DNA of 64,000 nt. Source: Membranipora membranacea. Lineage: Eukaryota > Bryozoa > Gymnolaemata > Cheilostomatida > Membraniporidae. This document shows, in pieces, positions 54,568 to 64,000 of this stretch (the first letter of the stretch is position 1; each line of letters begins with the position of its first letter). The DNA is taken from positions 18,602,001-18,666,000 of the forward strand of contig OU612075.1 in assembly GCA_914767715.1 (NCBI GenBank). Direction: 5' to 3'. Below the pieces are notes generated by a model. It was not told the origin of the DNA. It did no database searches and saw only the letters and a list, made by a program, of their open reading frames with translations. The position numbers and the translations under genes were made by a program.

Positions 54568-54768
54568 TAGAAATGCCCTAATCATCGACACTGTATGGGG
54601 TATAATTACTGTTTGCAATTTTGTAAACAAGACAATTACTCAGGCTAATTATTCATGCTACTAGGGACAGCCAATCAGATAACAGTCAGATGGGTCCCTG
54701 TGTTTAGTGTCCTAACCGTATAACGCTATGATACTATTTCCATTCTAAGAGAAGAATCTAATTCAGTG
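54568..54768 (-). repeat. ~195-bp repeat, arm 2 of an inverted pair
   Basis: Inverted match of 52310-52505, ending AGAATCTAATTCAGTG. It includes GGACAGCCAATCAGATAACAG shared with arm 1. No target duplication could be identified around either arm. Confidence 0.7.
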
Positions 54769-55174
54769 ATAGACAATAATTAGATATTATGTATCATTGG
54801 GTAAAACTAATCCGCGCAAGCTCTATGGAGCTGCTTCATAAAAGGGAAAACAAAAGCACTCAGCATCCTAAAACGGTCATCAAACTATTTCTGGCCATTT
54901 TTAAAGACATATAAATAGTTTTGTGAGCGTCGAGTTTTCACTATCAATACAGAGGAGGGTCTTGATTGTGAAATTTTCAATATCTACTCAAGGGACATAA
55001 AGAGCTTTGTTACTAAGACCTTGACGATTATTACAAGTGATGCAAACAGATTATCTAACATACCAACCAATGTTTAATGTATAATTATTTACTGCCATAA
55101 GACATACTAGCTGATATCAAACCTACCTAAGTGCACCTTTCATGTCAAACTCTTTCAGAGCGGCTCATTGCAGA

Positions 55175-56765
55175 TTTACAACCATGCAGTGCCTATTTAC
55201 TCCTGACTTTTTAACTCCAGACATTTTAACTCCAGATTTTGGCCCACCTAAAAAACCGCATTATTTTGATTGTTAATTCCTTCTGCCATTATTACCCTGT
55301 TTCTTAATTCCCGCCAATACTATTAACATCAAAAAGGCAAAGTTTATTGTGACATCTACCTAGCATGGAGTGATCAGAGTGTCATATTATCACGGCTGCC
55401 TCAAATAGCTTCAGTACTGAAACTCTTCTCATTCTCCCTAAAACACAGGCAACAATTCAAATTTTAGTTCAAGCTGTTTGCTGTATTTCTTCATCATGAC
55501 TTGAATAGATAAAATATTTGAGTTCAAATATTTATAACAGGTGATTGATTATTTAATTCTGCTCCCCTGCAGTGCCACTTTCAAAATTTACTAGCGCCAT
55601 CAAGGAAAGAATCATCAATTTTAAGAAGAAGTTTGAAAATCACTACAAGCCATTTCAATATTCCGGGAGGAGAATGGGTAAGAGTTTAATGCAGACATGA
55701 GTTAAATATCCAAAAGGAGACGAAATCACGCTGATTGGTACAAGGCTTGAATAGAGGCAATTTTTACCCCAATATGCCTGAAAGCAAATGGTTATTTTTG
55801 TTTGAAAATGGAGGTTTATATTTTGGAATTAATAAAATGTCTTTCGCCTAATATTTGATGGCTGATGCTCATACAGACACCTGTTTTTACTTCAAACAAG
55901 GCCCAAACAATTATAGTTGTGATTCTTCTACTATTTAAAACTTTGTAGGTGTCAAGCATACAACCATACAGTGCCTATTAACTCCTGTTTTTTTAACTCC
56001 AGATATTTTTACTCCAGTTTTTGGCCCACCCAAATAACCGCATTATTTTAATTGTTAAAATCCGACATTATTACTTTGTCTCCAAATTCCAACCTATACC
56101 ATTAAATATGAAATTGAGACATCTACCTAGAATGGAGAGATCAGAGTGTCATACTATCACAGCTGCCTCAAATAGCTTCAGCGCTGAAACTCTTCTCGAT
56201 CTCCCTAAAACACAGGCAGCAGCTCAAATTGTAGTACGGGTCATGATTGGTCATTGGAAGCATCAACTTGATAAATTTGAGGTCAACTATTTCATGGCAG
56301 GTGATTGATAATAGAATTCTGCTCACACACAGTGCCACATTAACTAGCAGTAACAAGAAAATAGAAATTCTGAGCAGAGCGTTGGTGACTAGACCCATAT
56401 TGAAATTGACTTACAAGCAATTTTAATTTTCAGGAAGAGAATAGGGAAGATTGATTTAGTGCAAGCAGCATTATTTGCCAGAGTAGACATGAGTTAAATA
56501 TCACAAAGGAGATTGGTAAATGCTTGAGGCAATTTTTACCCCAATATGCCCAAAGACAACTGGTCATTTTTCCTTGAAAATGGAGGTTTATATTTTGGAA
56601 TTAATAAAATGTCTTTCGTCTTAAACTTGAGAGCAACACCCCCAAAAATGTGCCATGCTCATACAGACACCTGCTTAAACTTCTAAAAGTTTTAGCTATG
56701 GTTGTTCTACGGTTTAAATTGTTGCAGGTGTCAAGTTTGAAATGAGCCTGTAAGAAATGTCAGAA
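55175..56765 (+). repeat. tandem duplication, unit ~0.79 kb, two copies
   Basis: Copy 1 (about 55175-55955) and copy 2 (about 55960-56765) share ACCAT(G/A)CAGTGCCTATT, TTTTGGCCCACC, CATCTACCTAG, CAGCGCTGAAACTCTTCTC, AACACAGGCA, CAGGTGATTGAT, TTTACCCCAATATGCC and GGAGGTTTATATTTTGGAAT. Indels have broken any common frame; no gene is supported. A preceding degenerate trio of TTTTAACTCCAGA lies in each unit. Confidence 0.75.
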
Positions 56766-56951
56766 AATTTGCCTTGAAAAATCTGTAGTTATAGTAAGGA
56801 ATGATTATGCTGTCCATGGTGTAAACGTGGGAGTTGCGCTGGCGCTAGGGGTCGGTAATCGGTGGTCTAGCATAGACAAGGCCTTTATTTGTATTATGCA
56901 ATACTATGACTCATAATGCAATGCATTCACAATTTGTCTTTTTGCATACAA

Positions 56952-57463
56952 TAGACAGTTTTCTGAGGTCTTATTTATGCCTCAATTCGGAGTTGTCCTC
57001 TCTCCAGTTTGGTACTTTTAACCCACGCCGCATAGGAAAAACCTGCTGAAAGAGGGTTATCTTGAAAACCGCTTATGTTAGGATAAAAATGATTTTCGAT
57101 TCAGAGTCTGCACCATTGAAAATCCTGTGAGACAGGGTTTCCAAATCATTGGAGGCTTGAATGTTTATAAATCTTAATTTTAATGACGAAACTCATGAAA
57201 AATTCTGCCAAATTGTCCGCAAAACAGGCAGAAAATGCTATAATTGACTATCCAAATACTAAAATGATTTCCCAAACTATGTCCATATGAGTTTTCAATG
57301 CTGCAAATTCTGAAGCAAAAATAATTTGTATCCTATTATAAGCGGTTATCAAGATAACCCTCTTTTCAGCACGTGTTTCCTATGCGGCGTGGGTTAAAAG
57401 TACCAAACTGGAGAGAGGACAACTCCGAACTGAGGACTAAATCAGAGCTCAGAAAACTGTCTA
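56952..57463. mobile_element. 512-bp element with ~115-bp terminal inverted repeats
   Basis: Ends TAGACAGTTTTCTGAG and CTCAGAAAACTGTCTA. Arms continue through TCGGAGTTGTCCTCTCTCCA, CCACGCCGCATAGGAAA and GAGGGTTATCTTGA(A)AACCGCT with few differences. The TIR is bounded by TA, so a TA target duplication (Tc1/mariner-like) is possible. There is no coding capacity, so it is non-autonomous. Confidence 0.75.
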
Positions 57464-57470
57464 TAGAAGG

Positions 57471-57541
57471 CCATTTTTCCCTCCTTGATTTGCCCCCCTC
57501 TACTGTCAGTAGAGGGGGGCAAATCAAGGAGGGAAAAATGG
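57471..57541. repeat. 71-bp perfect palindrome
   Basis: Two 35-bp perfect arms (from CCATTTTTCCCTCCTTG to CTCTACTG, and the complement) meet at a single T (57506). It is followed directly by GATCAAACTTGATC, the end motif of the foldback at 4890. No target duplication. Perfect arms imply a recent origin. Confidence 0.85.
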
Positions 57542-58719
57542 ATCAAACTTGATCTAGGCTTTCCCATGCTATAGCTTTTCCATGATTGTATATCTTAAAC
57601 ACTTCATTAATCATCGAGCTTCCGAGCTGAGCACATCATAACCAAGGGCACTACGTCTTATTGTAAGTGCATTTTCAATATTCTATATTTTCATATTTTC
57701 TACAAACATGTATTGTGTAAAGCCAGGCAAATACGTCTTGTATTATTATCATGGCTTGTACCAAATGTAAATGCATCATCACATTTATCATTGCTGCTGA
57801 TTCTTACCGAACATTATGTCCATTATTTCTGTGTACTAATTCAGCATTATTATCAAACACATATTTATTTCAGTTGATGTGTATCAGGACTAGTCCTCTA
57901 GCCCACTATCTCTATTATATTGCAATGCTAAACTATCCCCCTATAATGTGTGAGTTTATATTTCTACGCATTTATATTTTGTTTATGTTTCTAAGAGTGT
58001 TAGATACTATATTTTGTCAACATAATCTGCATTGCTATCACTATGGTGTATCCATCGATTCTTTCATTTTTCTCTCTTATATGCTAAATCCTCATGTCAT
58101 TTTGTATCCTTTCACAGGATTACTAGACAACAGTTACAGTCACAATAAAGTTCTAATTGTACTGCTAATTATTCTACTGCGTGAGTCACGGGATTTTCAA
58201 TTGGCGATCTCAATCCACATGGCCTCCTCTGATTTTTTCTACATGTGATATGCGACAATCCTGTTTTGTTGTCAAAGGCGTTGGCGATTGAAAAACATTC
58301 CTGTTTTGCACAAAAAAACTCCGGAACACAAAGTTTGAGAAAAAATGTCGAATCGAATAAGTCAATTTTTTATTGTTTATTGCTCAACAAAAATCTGACT
58401 GATTTTCACAGTTCACACCCTACATGGTGACCTACTGTCTATTCATCTTAAGATTTCATGTCCACCATAAATGTGACCATACAATTTCTAAAATCTACTA
58501 ATATTTCTCAAGAGGTTATGTTCTTTCTAGGTTTGTTTGTCATTTGTGTTAAAAGGTTTCCAAAAATCTTTGGGACAGATTTAATTTGATATGATAAACA
58601 GGTTGAATAGATATACCACACCTTAAAAACTAAGTCACGATGATCAACAGGTTGATTTTCCACAAATATTTGTGAAAATTTAATTTTGGAATTCGGAAAA
58701 TAAGCTTCCAAGATCTTAC
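57542..58719. other. AT-rich stretch; no gene supported
   Basis: A plus-strand open frame (57751-58248) exists but has hydrophobic, low-complexity content, no homologue that I recognise and no splice context. It may be part of an intron of the minus-strand gene to the right. Confidence 0.4.
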
Positions 58720-60028
58720 CCATTTCGAATCGACGACAAGTTGAGGTCATGGCTCGTCTGCTCCTGAGCATGGTGAAGAGATTCTGAGTCTGGAAAGGCA
58801 TACCGTTCACATAGAAGAATAAACAGATGGAGCCTTGATAGTTACCGTGTTTGAAGTATGTCTTATACTGTGAAATAAAATTAATATTTGAGCTTATTAC
58901 GTGTTTCTCTCACAAACAGCATCATTGACAGAACTTCTCTCCTCAGCAGCCAAACCCTTAATTGTGTTTGAGTGAGCTTTTAACCTTGGTGGGCTGAAGG
59001 AAAAACTAACACAGTTATGTCTTGGACAATCTGAGAGTGGTGATTTAGATCACCAGGAGTCCCATCCTGACAAATAACTAAATGCCTGCACCCATATGTG
59101 GAATTTGCAGAAGTAATATTCTCCCAACTCACTATTAGCCTTGCTATTAGACTAACATGTCTTCAAACTCTCCAATACTGTGCAAGTCAAGTTAGGAGTA
59201 ATTCAGCCCTATCTAGTGAGAACATAACTCCCAATGTATTCCAATCAACTTGAAGTGTTGCGGAAGGAAGATTGGTGCCCAAGTTGTTGTGGTATACAAG
59301 TATGTCTCACCTTTCATCTCCTAACAAATGTGTGTTTTGACAGCCATCCTCAACATTCCCTCTACCAAAGCATTAGTCTAAGCGCCCAGGCGGCTGCAAG
59401 TGCCTGTTCGGGGAATAACATTGTCAAACACTTATTTTGGTGTTTGTTGATGGGACTAATGACACTAATTTTCATTTGCAGCCTTCTGACCACTTAAACT
59501 ATATGCCCTTATATGGCCTCGGGTCAATTAAATGACATGGCTTGTCTTTGAAAATCAATGGGGATGGGAATTTGGGGTAAACTTGCACAAAAATAAACGG
59601 GCGTTTAGGAAACGATATTTCTTGCAGTTGTAGAAAAGACAGGTGCTCACATCAAATCTGTATCCACATTGATCACATGATATACGATTTTATGTATATC
59701 TCTGTTCAAAATAGCGTGATGTAATAGGCATGAGTACCATCACAAGGAATTTGATGTGACCACCGGAGTTAAATTTTATTAATTTGGGCGGCGGGCGGGC
59801 GGGCACGTGTTATGTACTCATACTAAACTGACTCTTACGATCAGAGATACACATTCTCGATGACAGTGTGATCAGTATATACACACCTGGAATCATCAAT
59901 CGACTAACCTGTGGATCTTTGAGGATGATGCCTATCATATCTAATAGAATCTGCCTTATATCTTCTGAAACAAACTTCTCTATGATGGGAATCAAATTCT
60001 CATATGTGACTGTAACTGGCAGGGCGCA
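58720..60028 (-). CDS. two exons of an unrecognised gene (partial)
   Basis: Exon 60028-59909 (120 nt, phase 0-0) reads CALPVTVTYENLIPIIEKF and ends LDMIGIILKDPQ. Exon 58867-58720 (148 nt, phase 0-1) reads YKTYFKHGNYQGSICLFFY and ends TSTCRRFEMG. Acceptors TGATTTCAG and TTTCACAG and donors GTTAGT and GTAAGA are good. The two join in frame, which is unlikely by chance for two independent open stretches. Composition and codon use look like real protein. Flanking exons are not identified, so start and end are unknown. I do not recognise the family; no signal or catalytic motif is visible. Confidence 0.55.
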
Positions 60029-60734
60029 CTGAAATCATAATAATCACATTCCATAGCTTCGATCAAAGAAACATGCAACAACGGAATACAAATATCTTAT
60101 CCTATCTGCATAAAGGTAAGGGAGGTTGTTCTCGAAGACTTTCCACTGTGAAAATATCTTGGATATTTGAGAAACCAGAAATGACTCATTGTGGCAGTAA
60201 AATATGAAAATCAGAGGGAATTGTAACTGAGAATACAAATTTGAAAGTGAAAATGTCTCTGGGAGGAACGAGCCATTTCGCATAGTGGCTTCACACAGTC
60301 AAATTGTCGATCAAATTACCCCACATTGTTACCTTGTTTTTGAATTATGTATTGTATTTGCCATTTCAACATAACTGCTTACACCATTGGACTTCATACA
60401 ATTATGGAGGTACACTTTTGGTATTGGTGGTTTGAATGAAAGCATCACAACAGAACAATAGTTTACAGGAGTTCTATCTCCTCAAATTTTATCCAGTCAT
60501 CTTTCGAGAGTAGCAGTCACTACCCACCCCCCCCCCCCCCCCAAATGGCATGCACCCTGCAGTATTTAAAAATCATTTAATAAAAGGGCTTAATTTTATT
60601 AGATCTCTTCAGGCATATTTTTAGGTGGAAAGAACAAGAAAATTAAAGAATCTCAATGAGATGGCTCTAGTGACCCAGCGGATCTTACTATTACAATGAG
60701 CCAAGGCCAAGCCCTCAAAAGCACTTCGCTAGTT
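60029..60734. other. probable intron or spacer; nothing recognised
   Basis: Contains a C-run of about 17 (60526-60542) and AT-rich sequence. No exon compatible with the neighbouring minus-strand exons was found. Confidence 0.35.
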
Positions 60735-60847
60735 TGCTCAAATATTGCCCGTGCTGATGGTAGTATAAATTCATTATCAGCCACATTATGTTGCTGGGAA
60801 TGTGGTTGATAAGGAAATGTTGCTACCATCAACCCGGGCGATTTGGG
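60735..60847. repeat. foldback element, GATAGCTGGTAGTAGC family (copy 6, diverged)
   Basis: GCTCAAATATTGCCCG pairs with CGGGCGATTTGGG, GATGGTAG with CTACCATC, and TTCATTATCAGCCACATT with AATGTGGTTGATAAGGAA. Same layout as copies at 6025 and 34677. Confidence 0.55.
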
Positions 60848-61214
60848 GAGGGGGTCTAACCTTGCGTTATAAAACATGAAAAGGAAAAGAAGGTACAAGT
60901 TGTACTAGGTTAACCAACTTGCACATGTTCATAGAATCAACTTCAGCCCATGCAACCTTTCTATCTACAATTGTGGCATTTTCCCACTCTGCCAAGCTGT
61001 TTTTTGTCTTGTTACAAAACAAGGATTGGTTAGGAAGAAGGTTTATCTCACTTGAGCGGAATTAATACATGACATTTATTTTTTGAAAAAGATTGCAGAG
61101 TTTATATACTCTGCAATGACCTGCATTGGCTTTTCTAATTTAAAATTGCTATCAAATTTGTTTTTTAGGATGATCGGGAAGTCTTTAAGTTTAAACAGAA
61201 GCATTAGGATGACC

Positions 61215-62829
61215 CTGTTGAACCCACAAATGTCGCAAACGTCGAAACGTCACAATCCAGCGTTCCACTCACGTCGCAATCCCAAAAACGTAGCAACGAA
61301 GGGTTTAACGTCACAAACCCACAAACGTCGCAATTTTTTAAACGTTGCAATAGCTTGAACCCACAAACGTCGAAAATGTCGCAACTCAACAGAAATACCA
61401 AGTTGTCTTCTCATATGATGCAAATTGGTGATGATGATTTGCTGCGAGAAGTAGATAGGAGCATAGGATTTTCAAAACATGGTGGGGAATTGAATATCAA
61501 TGTTACATATAGTGTGAAATGGAGAATGGAGTATTTTTCAGGTTATTTGAAACATTTTTTTCACTTCCTTTATTGTTACCTCAGAATCCATTAATGCTGT
61601 CATAAAAGGGATGCCAACCAACATCTAGCAGGTATAATGACATACCAAATTGTAATGTACCTCAATGTTTGATTTAGCCAACGATTGTCAAGAGGTATTG
61701 ACACGGGTGGATTGAGTGCTATATTTTTTCCTCTTGCTGACATAGCCTTAATCCATCAATAAAAAATGTTACATCATTCCCGTGATGAAATACTTTGGTT
61801 TTCCCAGATGAATCAAAGTGTAACTTATTTCATATCATGTGCCATGTAAGCTTGAGCTGTTACATTGTAATGATCGACGATGCACGGATTAAGGAAACAA
61901 TTTTTCAATTTTCATTTCAATGGGAGTTGTTCCCTCACAAACAAACAAGGATAACTCATAACTAGGCTTTCTAGATCTTACTTTTGAAATAAAATGTTAT
62001 GGTAGAAAGTTAGTTTATTCTCCCTGGTTGAAGATAAATGAACCTTGTTTACAAACAGATGCACATGAACTACCATCTGAGAGCCCTGAGCGTGTTTATT
62101 GTGAAGTTTGATCAATGGAAACAAAAACCTGTGTGCCTAGACAATATTATGTGCCTTGTGATTATTTTGTCTTATATATATACACAATTATATATATATA
62201 TATTTATATATATGATATAGGCGCTGGCTGACCGTGTTAGATTTATTTAACACAATGTATAATCAGTAGAATATGGCTACAGCAGATCTACTTAGCTCTT
62301 TTTATTCTATTCATTGACCCTCCCCCCCCCCCTCCATACCATAGGTGGTAGGCAGCCCACTGTATGTATAGGTAGAATAGATAGATACTGTTGCGCCTGC
62401 TGGCTAGATAGAGAAAAAGCAGGTTACACTTTTAGAGGTAGGATAATAGTCTTTGGGTACCCAGGCATAGTTGAGCTGCAAATTTTATCAAATAACCTGA
62501 AAAATACACAACAATTATCCATAACACAATATTATAACGTTGATATTCAACTCCCCACCATGTTTTGAAGTCCGTATGCTCCTATCTACTTCTCGCAACG
62601 AATCATCATCACCAATTTGCATCAAATGAGAAGACAACTCGGCATTTTTGTTGAGTTGCGACATTTGCGACGTTAGTGGGTTCGAGCTATTGCGACGTTT
62701 GAAAAATTGCGACGCTTGTGGGTTTGCGATGTTATAAAAACCCTTCGTTGCAACGTTTTTGGGATTGCGACGTTAGTGGAATGCTAGATTGCGACGTTTA
62801 GACGTTTGCGACGTTTGTGGGTACAACAG
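61215..62829. mobile_element. 1.6-kb element with ~295-bp TIRs built of ACGTCGCAA subrepeats
   Basis: Arms 61215-61506 and 62535-62829 are inverted copies with scattered substitutions. The outer ~170 bp of each arm contains many spaced ACGTCGCAA/AACGTTGCAA-type words, often preceded by CCCACAA. The inner arm (AGTTGTCTTCTCAT...GGTGATGATGATT...GGTGGGGAA) is ordinary sequence. No transposase frame lies between the arms. Target duplication not found. The words look like multiple protein-binding sites of a DNA transposon (inference). Confidence 0.75.
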
Positions 62830-64000
62830 ACTCCAATGTTTTTTTTAACTAAAAACGGATGCAAATGAGTTATTGTTACATTCCATTACCAAGAAAACAG
62901 ATGCTTGAACGTGAATGGAAAAAGGACCTACTCGCAACTGTTTTAGCCCATAAACTCCCTTGCTTGCACCGCAGCCACCCTTTTCGAGAACCACCCATAT
63001 CCTCAATCCGACAAAAAAATAAGAAACTCTCAGAGGTTGGCTTTGTAGCTACGGCTAGCTAGTACCTGGCACTTAATTCAAAGTTTCTGATTTCAGGTAA
63101 GAACAAATATATATGATACATAATTTCTTACCTCGTTCACAAATCCTTGATCAGAAGGACAAAGTGCGTCACTCTGCTCGGAACAATATTACAAGGCAGA
63201 CAGTATAGACAGGTGGTACAGCTTTGAGTAGAATTAAACCAAAGCTGTGCCGGGATAGCTAGTAGTAGAATTACATTACCAACAACTTTTCCGAAGTGGT
63301 TGGTAACCGAATGCTACTACCAGCTATCCCGGCACAGTTGAGCACTTACACTTGATACAATTTGCCATCATCTTAAGTTGCTCCCTCTCTTCTTAAAGCA
63401 TATCGATAGAGGGTAAGCAACTTCAAATACATGCTCATCATGTTAAATTTTATCTAAGCCACACCATCGCTCAATTTGGAATGTGAGATCATTCGTATCA
63501 CACTGTCAACTAAAGGGAACATTTTCTGCAGGTTTGTTGCCACCACAATCACATTTAAAATCAGATGTATTATATGTTTATAATATAATATGTTTATGAG
63601 TAGAGATTCTGGAACATGTACCCTATCCTCAGCGTTGAATCTGAATCCAAACTGGATTCATTTCGACACCATGTTACTGCTATTTAACATTTCAGTGTTG
63701 TTTTCACATTGAAAGGTCTGTTGTCCCAAGTGGATCAAGATGAAATTCAGTGGCAGTCCTGCCATTATCAAGCACTTTGGTCTTTCTGAATAGAATCCCA
63801 ACAAAGATTGCTGTTTGGCCATTCAAACAAACTCTTTAGCTGTATGTCTTTGCACCGTTCATGATATTTTGAGAAAAGGAACCAAAATATTACATCAACA
63901 TTTACAGAGTTACTTGTGCACAGAAGAGAGAAAATCATTTGTATCACTGAAGGTGAATATATCGTTCCATGTTGATATTGAGGTGAAGGAGTAACACATA
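62830..64000. other. no gene supported; contains one foldback element
   Basis: A possible minus-strand exon end (GTGAACGAG|GTAAGAAA, about 63132) has a poor acceptor and is not called. The rest is AT-rich with no recognised feature except the foldback at 63240. Confidence 0.35.
63240..63343. repeat. foldback element, GATAGCTGGTAGTAGC family (copy 7)
   Basis: GCTGTGCCGGGATAGCTAGTAG pairs with CTACCAGCTATCCCGGCACAG (arms quoted in part), and TTACCAACAACTT with AAGTGGTTGGTAA. The best preserved copy after the one at 3651. No target duplication visible. Confidence 0.7.

Noticed and set aside
57751-58248. 165-aa plus-strand open frame
   Set aside because: AT-driven, hydrophobic low-information sequence with no splice context, no family and no paralogue in the window.
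63120-63185. Possible minus-strand exon ending CPSDQGFVNE before GTAAGAAA
   Set aside because: The donor is good, but there is no pyrimidine tract or convincing acceptor and the open stretch is only about 50 nt.

Overview
The window is nuclear DNA of an invertebrate animal. It is AT-rich and has GT-AG introns of about 0.3-4 kb with conserved phases. It carries a THAP-domain P-type transposon, animal-type LINEs, a SINE with a U2 snRNA head and a C2H2 zinc-finger gene. I cannot place the lineage more closely from the sequence alone. There is no CRISPR array or bacterial operon, and no true tRNA, rRNA or snRNA gene that I can support.

Layout. (1) 1-17000 is a rearranged cluster of one gene family: a type I membrane protein with a signal peptide, an NHL-like beta-propeller, one membrane span and a short basic tail. 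There is the 3' end of one copy (+, 518-2995), one complete copy (-, 7973-4571, 505 aa), a decayed 3' remnant (-, about 12340-11410) and a decayed larger copy (+, about 12545-16702). Mobile DNA has repeatedly hit the decayed copies: a U2-headed SINE, a Tx1-like LINE, a second LINE, a 289-bp hAT-type MITE, a gag-like fragment and foldback elements. (2) 17604-22900 (-) is a five-coding-exon zinc-finger gene (576 aa, nine C2H2 fingers) with a 15-bp minisatellite of about 45 units in one intron. (3) 24100-50500 (+) is a head-to-tail array of three SAM-dependent methyltransferase genes of the Rv2258c-like type (winged helix plus Rossmann domain). Two are intact (355 and 366 aa) and have the same seven-coding-exon plan. 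The third is a pseudogene with at least six separate lesions. The last intron of copy 2 holds a 2.5-kb P-superfamily transposon with an 8-bp target duplication and a THAP-only reading frame. (4) 50500-64000 is mostly repeats: two kilobase-scale tandem arrays and several long terminal-inverted-repeat elements. It also holds two phase-compatible exons (-) of a gene I do not recognise.

The most unusual signal is scattered over the whole window. It is a set of very short palindromes (24-35 bp, mostly beginning CA and ending TG) of several unrelated sequence families, each flanked by a direct repeat of 7 bp. One sits in a coding exon of the methyltransferase pseudogene, where comparison with the intact paralogues shows that exactly 37 bp were gained (30-bp palindrome plus 7-bp duplication). 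Another sits in an intron whose paralogous copy still has the empty site. They are either ultra-small mobile elements or excision scars of P-like (CA...TG, 7-8 bp TSD) transposons.
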